DNA of 64,000 bases from positions 682,001 to 746,000 of the forward strand of contig JAUIRK010000920.1 in assembly GCA_030549495.1 (NCBI GenBank). Reading direction: 5' to 3'. Below, in pieces: positions 12,307-24,421 of the stretch. A model generated the notes under the pieces. It was not told the origin of the DNA, did no database searches, and saw only the letters and a list, made by a program, of their open reading frames with translations. The DNA is from Nectonema munidae. Lineage: Eukaryota; Nematomorpha; Nectonematoida; Nectonematidae. The stretch's first letter is position 1. Each line of letters opens with the position of its first letter. The translations under genes and the position numbers were made by a program.

Positions 12307-12606
12307 CTAGAGTTCAAAGAAAAGTTTGAATAGACTAAGAACATCCTTTGTCTTTTTGGCCTCTCCTTTGAACCCATAAGGTCTTTCACTAAGGTCTCTT
12401 ATGTTGATTCCTTCTGGTCTTCCAGTATGGCTGAAAGCCGGTTCCCAAGAATATTCAGTTCCATCAGGAGCAACCAAGGCTTGCTCACTAATATTGAAGT
12501 CACTGTCAAAACTACTGTAAGAAGAAGAATGTGATGAAGACGAAGAACTTTTTTCAGAAGTCTTAACATCAGAAAAGAAGGCGGTAGACATGAGAAGAAA
12601 AATCAC
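12307..12606 (-). pseudogene. piggyBac transposase N-terminal remnant E
   Basis: About 99 residues with a Ser-rich acidic start, then APDGTEYSWEPAFSHTGRPE and GINIRDLS. D-G-T-x-W ... G-R-x-x-x-x-N-I is the normal piggyBac N-terminal block. No catalytic part follows, so it is a truncated copy separate from D. Confidence 0.7.
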
Positions 12607-12609
12607 GGT

Positions 12610-14140
12610 GGATGAAGATGAATAATCTCAGCAGAAACCAGAAAGATTTATCAGAAAATTGTATATGAACAAAATGTGTTCCTCAGTTGCGAAGTTTATC
12701 GATACATTGCACAAGCGCAGATAAATATATAATAACAAATGGCGATATCGTGTGTCATATACAACAATAGTAAACCAGCATCATATTTTCTTCATATGTT
12801 GTCTTGATCATTTCTTATTCGTTCACACCATGGTTGAAAGTGTTAGAGGTAAACACGAAAAACAAAAATTTATAATATATCAGCAGAGTCTGCTCACTCC
12901 TGAATCAATAAATGCTTTTACCAGTTGTGTCGAGAAGAGCACGAGGAATAAAAGTAAATAAAACCAAATTTTGATTATTCACAAGATAACAACAAAGTGA
13001 ACGAGCTTTGTATTGTATATTTTTTCAGTTACGTTGATTCAAGCGATGTGAGTTCAGAGGGTTTGAAAGTAACTAATATTTTTTGTCGTTCGTTGGTAAA
13101 TGATTGTAGCGCAGGTTTTTAAATCCGATTCTTCCACGTTACTGTCAAAAATTACTCCTAGCTCATACAGGTGTCGCATCAGTGCCTTATCGACAAAATA
13201 CCACCTATCTTAAAATTTTACTGTCACTTACAAAATTTAAAGTCTTATTCAGTCTTTTTTGTTCACATCCTAATTGATATTTTAACAACGTGTACAAGAT
13301 CAAGTTTAACAAAATATAGATGGCGTTAAATTGATAAAATTTTCACCCTTAAAAATGACTTTTATAGAATGTTTTCTCCTTTTATTTTCAAGTAATTCAT
13401 ACAATTAACCTGTGGTACTTCACTATTTTTTGATGAAAAAACGTAATGGTGAAAATTGGACAAAATTGTCCCCAGTCCGTCAACGGCTTTAGTACAAAAT
13501 TGTCCCCAGTCCGTCAACGGCTTTAGTACAAAATTGTCCGTCAAGCGAGGGTTAAACAGTAGTCGCACATTGTATGTTGATGTTTATGAAAAAGCACTTA
13601 ACGCAAATCAGTATGATTCCTAAAATATTTAAATAATAAGTGGTTGGTGTCTAGTTAACCACAGCTCTATAACATAGAGTTGGTAAAAATATTAGTATCC
13701 AGAGGGTTAATTAATTCTATTTTTCCATATAATAAAAACCGATTCATAATTTTTAAAAGGAAAGCTAATTTTGGATTTTTGAGATTAACGCTGTAATGTT
13801 TAATTATAACTTCCGTTAAACTTCAGAAAAGTTACAGACTATAGGTTAACGAAGTTAATTTTTTAGTTAACGAATTGCGTGTGCTAATCTCATAACACCA
13901 CAATGCATTAATATTATATATATAACATGAGTATATGTTTTGAATATCGGTATATCCGAAGTTTATTTTAATGTCAAATGCAGGCAAACTAATGAAATTT
14001 TGTTTTCAAAAGTAGCTTAAATTTTTTCTAATTATAAATAATGAAATTTTACTTTAAATTGACATTTTTATGTTTGAAAGTCTAAAAGATTTGTTTCTTA
14101 TTTTGTTTTTTAGTTTTACAAATGTAAATTTTTTTCATTC
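12610..14140. other. No gene seen; short tandem duplication inside
   Basis: Nothing exon-like was found. It holds the duplication at 13460 and several TTAACC/GGGTTAA words that may be relics of TTAA-targeting MITEs, but no clean pair. Confidence 0.45.
13460..13540. repeat. 34-bp tandem duplication
   Basis: Two identical 34-bp units at 13460-13493 and 13494-13527, each ACAAAATTGTCCCCAGTCCG plus 14 more bases. A third, partial unit follows. Confidence 0.95.
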
Positions 14141-14141
14141 A

Positions 14142-14287
14142 GGGGGCGTGAGTAAGGTTGGTTAGGTACTGGGTTTCGATAACTCAAGGTCTTGGGTTCA
14201 ATCCTGCATCAGGCGTACTTTTTCATAGTTCGTAATCGTCGCAATTGCGCCTTCTGGATGAAAACACCCAGAGTACCTTTACCTTTC
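14142..14287 (+). repeat. tRNA-derived SINE, family 1
   Basis: It starts GGGGCGTGAGTAAGGTTGG, with box B-like GGTTCAATCC and an end GAAAACACCCAGAGTACC. It is the same family as 6431-6579, in the other orientation. Confidence 0.8.
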
Positions 14288-14289
14288 AA

Positions 14290-17200
14290 TGTCAACGCCC
14301 AAAATTACGAGTATCGAATTGCAGCATTTTGCGCATTAAATATGTTTACGTAACAAACGAGTATCATAAAATAAAAAGGAGTTACCAAAATCAGCGATCA
14401 GAAGACATAATACTGATGCACACATGTTATTATTTTTTCGCTTCGGCAAACGATGGTAAATCAAAGAGAGTGGTGAGAAAATGTGAGGACAAAATTATCA
14501 GTAGGTGGCGCTTATCACTTATATAATGATGAGTAGAGTGATAGAAAAATTTATCGAATGACATTCATCAATGGGTGTAATTGTCGAATGGTACATTTAT
14601 CGATGGATGAATTCATCGACAATTTTTACACCCACACATACACACTATTTTATTCGGGTTCTGGTCGGATACGAGTAGCATTTCGTCCTCAATACCTTAT
14701 TAAATTACGTTTTTTACTTACTGACATTCATTATTTCTTTATGTAATCAGTTATTTACAAATCCTAAATTATGCTTTTATTTCTTTTATTTTTAGAAAAG
14801 TACTAATTTATTGACTATTGGAGGTTTATCATCAAACGGCCCAAAACCAAAATGGCCAAAAATTAAAATTAAGGTTTTAATTTGAAATTTTTTAGTTTAA
14901 TTTATAATTTTAATTTTTCAGCCATATATTTTGATTTATTTTGTTCCGATTTAAAAATTTTTTATATAGATATCTATCTACAAACGTTTTTTTTTTCGTA
15001 TATATAAACATAAAATTTAAACGTCTTAGACAGATTCTCCAAAATTAAAAACTCAAAAATCGAAAAGCTCAAAAACCAAAATTTTCCTCATAATTTTTTG
15101 ATAGTACATCCTTACTGCCCATTGGAAGTCCTTTTATTTGTATGTGAATAGTATTGTGGTTGAGTATAATGTTGTTGTGACGAGTGTAAGTAAGGATGTC
15201 TCCGAATTAAAAAAAAGTGTATCTGGAGTGAAAGGAGAAATGCCTGTCTATGTCATTATCCTTCTTGATTGCTTTGTCAGGTAAGTATGGAGTTATATAG
15301 ATCAATGACATCTGAGCTAACTATGATTGAATTGGTGGCGAGTGATTTTTTTCATTATTTTTTGTTGCACAGTTCCCTGCTATTAGATATTGGGTAAGTA
15401 ATGTGCTTGCTAAGTTTTGTGAGGATCATGTTGGCTAACCAGTTTAGTCTTTCAGATCCAATTGCTGAGACTATTGAGCGTAGCGGTTTCGTTTAACTGT
15501 TTTTAGAACGCGGAAAATGCCTGCTGGATGGGAGTTTGAAACGAGTAGTCCATGCATTAAAAAGTAGAAATGATATTTTGGGAATGCAGACTACGTGTTA
15601 GTTTATTGGCTTGTGCAATGAATATATTGGTAAAGGAAGTAGGCTTATTGATGTTTTGAAATAATGAGGTATTTGAAAGGTGTGTGTTGATTTGAGATTG
15701 GTAAGCAGGAGTAACTAAGACGATAAATTCACTACTATTATCAGATTTACGAATAGTTAATGTTTATAAGAGACTGAAGTTGTTTGGGTTCTTAATTCTT
15801 CAGTTTTTATATTGTAGATTTTAGTCCTTTGTTCGGAATTGGGTTTGCTTATACTATCACACTAATATTCAACGAAAATTAGACGACATCATCTCACATG
15901 AAAACAATTACATCAGAAGATGCTACAAAGAGGAGCACTTTATCAAAAAAGTCTTGCCAGATATCAATCGCCAGTCGAATTCATATACACTACCACATTG
16001 AATCATTTTAACACTTACAATCACAATATTTACCCCCTATACCCCATTATCACATACTAGAAACTAGCACACACCCTCTTTGGGTCCACCACGCAACACA
16101 TTTAACAATTTACACACTATTTAATATTGTACCATACAAACACCCTTCATTCATTCACTTTTAAAACATTTTCCACAAGACTTTTTTTTTCTACCATGTA
16201 ACTTCACTTAATATATTTACTTGCACACACATATACACTTTTAAGGACATCAGGTCACTTTATTTTTTCCTTTCTCTAACAACTCACAATAGCTCCACTA
16301 ACATATTTCGACATAACACACATTGACATTTAATATTCCATATTTCATGTTCAAGAATTTTCTTTTTTTCGGTTTTATCTATTCTAATTGTGTATTTTAG
16401 GTAAATCATACAAATTAGACTAAAATTAGAAGTTTGAATGATAAAACCTTTTTAAGGGATGAATATAATACTCAAAGATAACGATAAAACTTAGATCAAT
16501 CCTTAACCTCTTCCTTATTTTACTGTATGTGCAAATATTTACCACCAATACTCATCACAACACTTTTAAAGATCATTTGAAGGCCAAATGTATTTATAAT
16601 CAAATTTATAAAAATAGTTAATTGAATATTTTTGTCTGTAAATCAGAGATCAAGATAAGAAGTTGGTTGCTCATGTAATCTCTGGTTCTTTTAAATCAAC
16701 TCTACAAGGATAAGTAACCACATAATGGATATAGATAGGCGATAGGTTGTCAATTTCAGATTTTTCAGCAAATATATCTTTATCTGATATTGATATTTTG
16801 GATCACAATGATGACGGAAAAAAGATGTAAGCAAAGTCTCATTTTCGAGCTTGATCACTTAGTGAATGATATAAACTTACTGAAACAGGAGTTTGGTTAT
16901 TTGCATTATAATGAAAAACTTAAATTTGTTTGCCTTTAGTGTAAACAGATTAAATAACCGAAGAGAAGATTTTCACGTTACAGACCTTAAGACAGTTTTT
17001 TTGCTTCACAACAACGTATCAATATATTATGTTAAACTAAAAGAAGGATGTATGGCTAATGTATGGATAGTGCATCAAACAACCTAAAAAATATATAAAG
17101 CTTAAGCAAATTATTCTTTTATAATAAAAATATTAAAATTTTTCACAATAATTTTGATACTCTCTTTTACTTAATGTAAATCGTTTTATTTTATGTCTGC

Positions 17201-17560
17201 TATCGTTTTTTATTACATTCACGTTAAAGCAAAATTTTATTTTCTTTTATTTTTAGAATTAAATATTGCTTTAAAATTTTTTCCCATCAACTAAAATATT
17301 TTAATATAGATTTAAATATTTTTTCCCAAATTGTTTCAATTTTACAACCTTATATAAGTTGTGCATATTTTATATTTTTACAAATTTTAATATAAAATTA
17401 TCAAAATGTTAAATTTTGATTATTTATATTCATTCAATGAAATTTTAAAATTATACTAGAAGGAAGAATCTGTCAATACAATTTAAAACATATTTAGAGA
17501 TCCTTTGAGTTTAAATTTTAACAATGTGTACAAAAACATAATAATTACTATAAATATATA
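14290..17560. other. No recognisable gene
   Basis: AT-rich. A short open stretch near 15885-15998 reads DDIISHENNYIRRCYKEEHF and ends at a stop. It looks like a coding relic, but I do not recognise it. A CA-rich low-complexity patch lies at 16000-16350. Confidence 0.4.
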
Positions 17561-17568
17561 ATATTTAT

Positions 17569-18129
17569 GGTACTTTCCTGTTATCGCCCCACCACTCCAA
17601 AATGTTATAAAACATGTATTAAAGTACACAAATGTATTAAAAAAAAACAAGTGAAAATCTTTTAATCTGTAGGTTGATAAAATTCAACCATATCAAAAAG
17701 AATCGCATCAAACATATTACCACCATATATAATCGAAAATGAATAACGCCAAAGAAACAGCTAAATATCCAGATAGCATCTCTCGATTAGTTCCACATTG
17801 CCTCTTGTTTCTTACCTTTGCAGAACGCCAAACACGCTCAATATGTTGAGTATGGACTCTGGTTTTGGGATCCACAAAATTACAGCTGTGATTTACTGTC
17901 TGATCTCGGTAATTTGGCACCCCTTTAACACCTTCATCATTAATTGTACGATAGGCACGCCATTCATCGGAAAATATAGTCGTCCCGAGACGTATGTATT
18001 GATTGATGAGTGGCAATAGTGTAGCTGCTGATATATAGTATAGTTTAATGTAGGTTAGGTTAAAACAATACAAGAATATTTATCGTGGTAGAAGAGCGAT
18101 GGGTGGTGGGGCGATAACAGGAAAGTACC
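17569..18129 (-). mobile_element. Merlin (ISXO2-type) DNA transposon, internally deleted
   Basis: A 561-bp element with near-perfect terminal inverted repeats of about 30 bp, beginning GGTACTTTCCTGTTATCGCC. The flanking 8-bp direct repeat ATATTTAT is perfect (17561-17568 and 18130-18137). Merlin elements make 8-9 bp duplications, so ends, duplication and transposase agree. It is too short for a full Merlin gene. Confidence 0.92.
17717..18073 (-). pseudogene. Merlin transposase, C-terminal half
   Basis: 118 residues with LGTTIFSDEWRAYRTI, VNHSCNFVDP and VHTQHIERVWRSAK. S-D-x-x-x-x-Y, then V-N-H-S-x-x-F-V-D-P, then H-T-Q-x-I-E-x-x-W is the signature of ISXO2-like DDE transposases, and it includes the second Asp and the final Glu. 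About the first half of a normal transposase (near 300 residues) is absent; only some 55 bp separate the ORF from the right terminal repeat. The reading frame that remains is open. Confidence 0.88.
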
Positions 18130-18137
18130 ATATTTAT

Positions 18138-20420
18138 TAATGATATATTTAATGCAAATAAATTTGGCCAGTCAGGGTAGACAGTCCTCTTAAAAATAAT
18201 AAAAAATATTTTTCTAGTCTTTTAATGCCACTAATTAATTTATGAGAAATCTAATAAGAGAAACATGGCTTATGGAAATCGAACGTATCACATTTTCAAA
18301 TATTTTATTTAATTAAGTTATTTTAATTTGAGTAATAAGTAAATAAATGATATTGAAAACAAAACATTTTCAAATATTTTCTTGATGTACAGTATTTTTC
18401 GAAGTAATAAGTAAATCTGAGAGAGAGAGTTTATTTGGCAAGTTAACAAATAAAAAAACATTAACATTGCACAAGTATTTCAAGATCTTGAATCAGCGGC
18501 GTAGCCAGAAAAAAAGTTAATGGGGAGGGGGGGGGGGCACGAATTGAAATTTTTTGATAAATACAAATACACATATTTATTTATATAGAATTGTAGCTCA
18601 AATGATTACTCATTCATATATACTTATTCTTTAAATAGAAAATATTTAAACATAAAATTAATAACTTTATATTTCATTTCTACATCATTTAGTAACAGTT
18701 TACACGGTATAAGCTCCTTCATCAGTCAAGGCGATGTAGATTAGTGGGGGGGGGGGGGGAGTGTTTGAAAATTAACCACAAAGGCATGTTCAAAAAGGTA
18801 GTTTTGTTTTCAAACAACTTTTCAACTTCTAAAAAAATATAGTCACAAAGGGGTTCCATACAGGGTAATAAAAAAATAAAAATTACTTTAAAAATAATTG
18901 AGCCTGCGAGTTTTGCTGTCAAATACGCGAAAATTATTAGATTTCACTTTCCTTCATGCATCATTGATGTCCTTTGCTCAGACAAAATTCCCTTTAAAAT
19001 GAAAACTTCTTTCACAGGAAGTGGTACTAACACCAAAATTTAAGGAGCCTGAAATCTTTCAAATTTTTCAAAATATATCTCTTACCAACCTCGACAAAAT
19101 ATTGAATCAGTACTAATTCTTAAATGGTCAGTCAGCACCCTTATTGCTTCCAAATTGAAAAATCGGAATTAGAGAGACATAAACCTCTTAGTCTCTCTCT
19201 CTCATCCCGGTAGTTACGTTCCAAATTGAGCTGCTATGAGTGAAAAACCGCGATGCGGAAACTCACATTTTAAAAATTGTAGTGAATTTGTTGATCAGCG
19301 ATTTTCAAACTTTTTCTTAATTATACTTCAATTTTCTTTACTTTCTCTTGTTAACAGAACCCTTTTTTTATAGAAAATATTTATATTTTTTAGAATTTTT
19401 TTAAAAATTTTCACATCTACCAATTTTATGATTCACCCAATTGTCTTTGAACCAGCATTCACCAAATTCTAATTGTAACATTCAGCCAATTATCGTAGAC
19501 AACATTTAGTCTTTTTTTATTTTACCGCTACCACATAAAAATTCAATTCATCATCAACAATTTATAGTGACATCCTAAAACCAATCTACCTTAATTTTCT
19601 TTTTTAGAGTATTTATGCTGGCTATATTTTTTCGTGTAGGGTAAAAAGCTTGATTTAAAATAACATACTTTGACTGATGAATGAAGAAAAAGAGAAAAAA
19701 AACAAAATGAGCATAACCAAAAAGCAAAAAAGCAGTGCAAATATGTCAAATATCCCTAAAATCTGAGGAAGTAATGAAACCGCGATAAAACGAGGCTTTA
19801 CTGTATTTTGTGATGGTGACAAACGTTTGCGCAAGTAAGCGTGTGATTTCATTACAGTGATGTTGTAGTCACCAAGAGTAGTGTGAAACATCAGATAGAC
19901 ACTCACACCCACATATATTGAGAATCGCTGCGGGTCTACAAACCGATCTTCTCTGTCTGAAGATCTCATCAAAAGGAATGTTACTCCAGATAACGACCCG
20001 AAACCATCCTCCAAAACCTTATCCGAAACCCTTATGTCAAAAATTTGAATGATTTTTCTTCTTCCGATATGTGTTGTTTTTTTCTTTCCGTTGCTTCAAC
20101 ACATTTTTCAATTATAATTTTATTTTTTTAGTTGTGATCATTGTCCCTCTCCAAAATGGAACTAGATACTCTGCAAAGTAGTGATAAAAAAGTGAATCAA
20201 AAATACATCAATTTGCCTGGTATTTCTTACTTATATTTCCTTATCTTTATTCATTTATTTATATTCGCAGACTAAAGCGACATTTTCAGGCCTTTAACTA
20301 AACCTTAATCCAGCCGTCAGACGGCCCTTTCCAATTGACGCTAGCAATGCGTTTTTCTAATTGAGATTTCAAACGATTTTTGAATGTGAAAAAAATATAA
20401 ACGTGTTATTTTTGTATTTA
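18138..20420. other. No gene seen; transposon ends only
   Basis: At 18494 there is CAGCGGCGTAGCCAG, like the end of a hAT-type element, with no matching right end. Two long G runs follow (about 18527 and 18746). A - strand ORF at 19655-20014 spans a Tigger-type end and matches nothing I know. Confidence 0.4.
19766..19803 (-). mobile_element. Tigger-like terminal repeat remnant
   Basis: On the - strand it reads CAGTAAAGCCTCGTTTTATC then GCGGTTTCA, starting next to TA. This resembles pogo/Tigger ends. No partner end was found. Confidence 0.5.
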
Positions 20421-22203
20421 CAGTAATCCCTCATTTATCACTGTTGATGCGTTCCAAACAGTACCGCGATATGTGAAAATCCGGGAAGTAGAAGTTTTTT
20501 TACATTTAAACACCTCCGATGATAACCGGTTTCCTTTCAAAACTTATCTACACGATTATTACAAATTTTATTAATTAAAAAAAGAAATCAGCATCATTTG
20601 ATCAGATGTTGCGTCAGGTAGTGCTATGACTTCTTTGCTGTCTTCTTTTGAGTAAGAATTGTCTGATAAACTTCATCGCTCCGTCGATTGCATTTTTAAA
20701 CTTTAAAGCACGAATAAAATCTCGATCTCATTCTTCCACCATACTCTGCATTTCTTTTCCCATTCTTAACAAGGTTGAAAGGCGTTCACGTGTTAGGTCA
20801 CTTTCCTTTTGGAAATCTCTTCATTGTTATCATTATCATCTTCTTCACTTGTTGACTTTATGATCTCTTTTAGATCTTCATCCTTTATCGGATCCGAGTC
20901 GTAATCAATTAGGTTATTAACATCTTTAGAAGTTATATACATAGAAACATCTTCTCTTAGAGATTCTGCTAGCTTTACAGCCTTATCAACTGCAGAGTTC
21001 TAGATTTCATGTACCGAAAATCCTCCATGATCTCGCACAGTTTCTGGTCATAATTTCTTCCAACTGGATTTTAAAGTTGCAGTTTTCATCTATTTATGGC
21101 TTTTTCAACATTTTGGATACATATAAGTATAGTGTAACTACGCCAGTATTCTTTAAGTGAAAAATTTTCATGACAGTCCATAGTTCCACTGCGTATTGGA
21201 GAGAGTTTCGAACGTAAATAGCTTTAAAAGCCTTATTCACCTGTAAAAATTAGATTCCTTATCCTTCGTACGAAAGATCGTGCGCATGACCTCCAGCATT
21301 GTCCATAAGAGAAGCACTTTGAATTCGAGTCTCTTCTCATTGAGATAAAGCTTGACTTGTGGGATAAAGCAATGCTGAAGCCACTCAGATGTCAGCGTCT
21401 TTGTTATCCAATCCTTTTGTTTGTGCATCCAATATACTGGTAGAAGATTTTTCTTTTTCAGAGCTCTTTTATTTTTGCATTTATAAATGAATTCTGTTTT
21501 TATCATTTGCAAATCCTGCAGCATTGTCACAAATTATAAGTGTAGCGCAATCTTTCTATGATTTAAAACTAGTGGCGTTGGCCTCTTCTTCCATAACGAG
21601 GTTCCGTATTGGCATCTTTTTCCAAAAAAGAGCCGTCTCATCCATGTTGAACACTTGTTCAAGTAAATAACGTCCTTTCTCAATAATCATTGGGGGGGGG
21701 AGGGAGTTTTTTTGACATATTTTTCAGCAGTGAATTTATCTGCACAACCTGTTTCACCATGCAATGAAGAAATACTTTTTGGTTGAAATCTCTTTTGAAA
21801 TTTCTCGAACCAACCTTTGCTCGCAGTAAATTTTGTTTGATTGATGGAAGGTGACATTGATGTCGAAGGTTAAGCGTCATTTAAGGTTCTGCGATCTTTA
21901 TCAGAAAACTCATTCAACTTTCGCGCCTTTTCACGTATTGTGTTTGTGGCCAAAGGAATATTCTTCTTTCTACAGTCGCTTATCGAAACAGCTAAAGCAT
22001 ATTCCATCTTTACCGTGCTCTTGTTGCGTGTAGTAATAAGCTTTTTGACAGTCGTGTTGAAGATGATGTATATCTTATCCTTTTAGCAAACACTGGATTC
22101 CTTGTTTTTTAAAATTAGTCATTGATTAGTTAAATAAGCGACCACCCCTGCATAGTTTCTTCTTTTAGCAACGCTTAAAAAGTACAGGACGTTTGGGTGG
22201 CAT
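20421..22203 (-). mobile_element. Tigger/pogo DNA transposon remnant
   Basis: The left end is CAGTAATCCCTCATTTATCA, a typical Tigger terminal repeat next to TA. The transposase runs on the - strand. The right terminal repeat is not recognisable. Confidence 0.78.
20580..22203 (-). pseudogene. Tigger transposase (DDE_1/CENP-B type)
   Basis: The start is MPPKRP at 22203. IKQNLLRAKVGSRNFKRDFN (about 21790-21850) stands at the W-F-x-R-F-K position of the CENP-B DNA-binding domain. QVFNMDETALFWKKMP (about 21610-21660) carries the first catalytic Asp. TSEWLQHCFIPQVKLYLNEK and the degenerate L-x-D-N-A-G-G-H site follow (about 21290-21310). An acidic C-terminus with KDEDLKEIIKSTSEEDDN lies near 20840-20900. 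Many stops and frameshifts interrupt it, so it is not active. Confidence 0.82.
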
Positions 22204-22355
22204 TGTAGCGCTTAAAATAGAATAGCAGTCATTTTTATCCATATATTTGATTCCAAACACAACTGAATGAATTTAGAATAGACGGTACTAATTTAATGGG
22301 CCGTCTACGTCTGTATTTAATTTATTCATGATTATAATTTAGATAAACTACGCTA

Positions 22356-22493
22356 TTAACCTTTTCGTGACTAGTGTATCATATGTGATACATAAACAAT
22401 TTTACCTTCGTCTGCTTTTTCAAATAGTTTTGTATATGAATCTTCTGCTTTTTAATAAATATCGTCTGATTTTTCTGGTATTCAAAGGGTTAA
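22356..22493. mobile_element. TTAA-flanked piggyBac-like MITE (CGTCTG family)
   Basis: TTAA on both sides; the ends read CCTTTTCGTGACTAG and, inverted, CCCTTTGAATACCAG. The interior has ACCTTCGTCTGCTTTTTC and ATATCGTCTGATTTTTC. It matches 41995-42132 closely. Confidence 0.85.
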
Positions 22494-22626
22494 TCTCAAT
22501 TCAAAAATCCTATACCACCATTACACTCTTCTATTTATGTTAAAAGGCGTGATGAAATGGTTCAGATGATATTGTTATTTTATTTTTATGAGATATGAGA
22601 CATGTATATAGAAAATAATATGAAAT

Positions 22627-24030
22627 TCATTGAAAGAAAGAAAGAAAGAAAGATTTAGACTTGGATTTGTTGACCGACAATGCGTTCATAGAAAACCACA
22701 TATTTACCTTATTTAGGTTATCTATAACGGCAGAATAATTGGCATCAAATAAAATTTTGTTGGAAGAAATTAATAAAGTCACGTCATCAGCATATAAATA
22801 AAAATCTATATTACTATTGGAAGTATAAACATTATTAATGAATATTTTGAAAAGAAGTGGGCCCATAACAGACCCTTGTGGAACTCCACAATTCAGAACA
22901 ACAAAATTGGACGAGCAATTCTTGACTGATACAAACTGTTTCCGCTTTATCAGATATTCTTTCACAAGCTTCAAAGACAAGCTATCAAACCCATATGATT
23001 TCAATTTTGATAATAATAAGCTATGCCTTATAGAATCAAACGCTTTAGTCAGATCCAAAAATATAGCAATTATATCCGACTTATTTTCCAAATTTTCTAT
23101 AATTTTATTAATTAACAATGAATGTAGATTTTCAGTTGAGCAACTTTTTCTGAAGGCAAATGGCTTCTCATAGTTGAGACAATTTTTAACAAAATATCTA
23201 TCAATTTGTAAAAAAAAAGAATTCTTTCAAAAATTTTAGATATAGTTGGAATAAGCGTTATTGGGCGGTAATTTTCGGCAGAGTTTGGAGAGCCTTTTTT
23301 TAAAATAGGAACAACTTTACCTATTTTGAAACTTTCAGGATATATCCCTTTCGAAATACAAGAGTTAAATATATGATAAAGTGGAACACAGATATAATTA
23401 ATGATTGACTTAACAATGTTCATAGAAATGCCATAAAAATCTTAACATTCTTTTTCTCTGAAGCTTTGAACTGCTAAGAGTATATCATTAACAGTGATTT
23501 CGTTAAATGAAAAGACAGAATTTGTAAAAAACGAAAAATTATTTAAACTCTTTTCATCATCTTGTGAAAGTTCGAATTTAGCAAATTGATGATTGAAAAC
23601 TTCAGCTACAGCTCGAGGATCATCTATCAATTTTCCATCATGTTTTAGAGTCAGAACTTTATCAAACTTAGGTTTAAAAATAAAATTCACATTTTTCCAA
23701 AAAGTCTTATTATCATGGGTATTTGAAATTTTGTTAGAATAAAAATTAAATTTCAGTTTACTGCACATACTTTTCACTTTATTTCTCACAGTGATATACT
23801 TCCTACTATATGAATAGAATTGCTGGCCCGTCGATTTTTTACATCATTTATGTAGTTTGTCCCTTGTTTTAATTAACCCTAGGAGTTCATCTGTGACCCA
23901 GGAGCATTTACTATGCTTAAATTTTTTAAACCTGCCACTCGTGCTTCTAAAAATAAAACAACGGCTGTAAGATGAAGATAATCGTTCTAATAGAATAGAT
24001 GTAAGTAACTCCACATTGTCTGTATGTTCA
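22627..24030 (-). pseudogene. LINE reverse transcriptase (Jockey/CR1-like)
   Basis: A non-LTR retrotransposon fragment. From 24030 downward: an endonuclease-RT linker (CSWVTDELLGLIKTRD), NHQFAKFELSQDDEKSLNNF, IGKVVPILKKGSP and NYRPITLIPTISKIFERIL. The catalytic RT follows with IAIFLDLTKAFDSIRH, CGVPQGSVMGPLLF and FYLYADDVTLLI. Y-A-D-D and the F-x-D-x-x-K-A-F-D motif are intact, but frameshifts split the ORF into at least three pieces. The fragment stops after SVNKSKSKS in a (TTTC)n tract (22635-22655), so both its 5' and 3' parts are missing. Confidence 0.9.
22635..22655. repeat. (GAAA)n microsatellite
   Basis: GAAAGAAAGAAAGAAAGAAA at the truncated 3' edge of the LINE reverse transcriptase. 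Confidence 0.9.
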
Positions 24031-24421
24031 TATCAATGAGTAAAATTGATTTTACTAGGATGTTTTTTACTGAGTTAAAAATCTTTGTTTTATATCTTGG
24101 AATAAATATTTCAGCAACAATATCTTATTTTTTCACATGGGTAGTATAATGAAACAAAACACTAGTCACTTCAAATCAATTTTAATACAATAAACATCTA
24201 ATAAATCTAGATATTACAGATGGACTATAAATAATCTAGAATCTAGCTATATGGATTATTGCATTGGGCGTGACTGGCAATCATAGCTATTTTTGTAGGG
24301 GCGTGTAATATGGATTAAGGCATACTTTTTACAGCTTTATTAAAAAAACTAAAAAGGATTTATCAATTGAAAATAATAACGTTATGTGTGAAAAAAATTT
24401 GATAAATAACTGGAAAAATTT

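Noticed and set aside
15241-15660. Possible exons with GTAAGT donors
   Set aside because: MPVYVIILLDCFV precedes a strong donor, but no downstream exon with a recognisable product or consistent phase was found.
19655-20014. 119-residue - strand ORF
   Set aside because: It runs through a Tigger-type terminal repeat, has no recognisable domain, and ends in low-complexity Phe/Leu.
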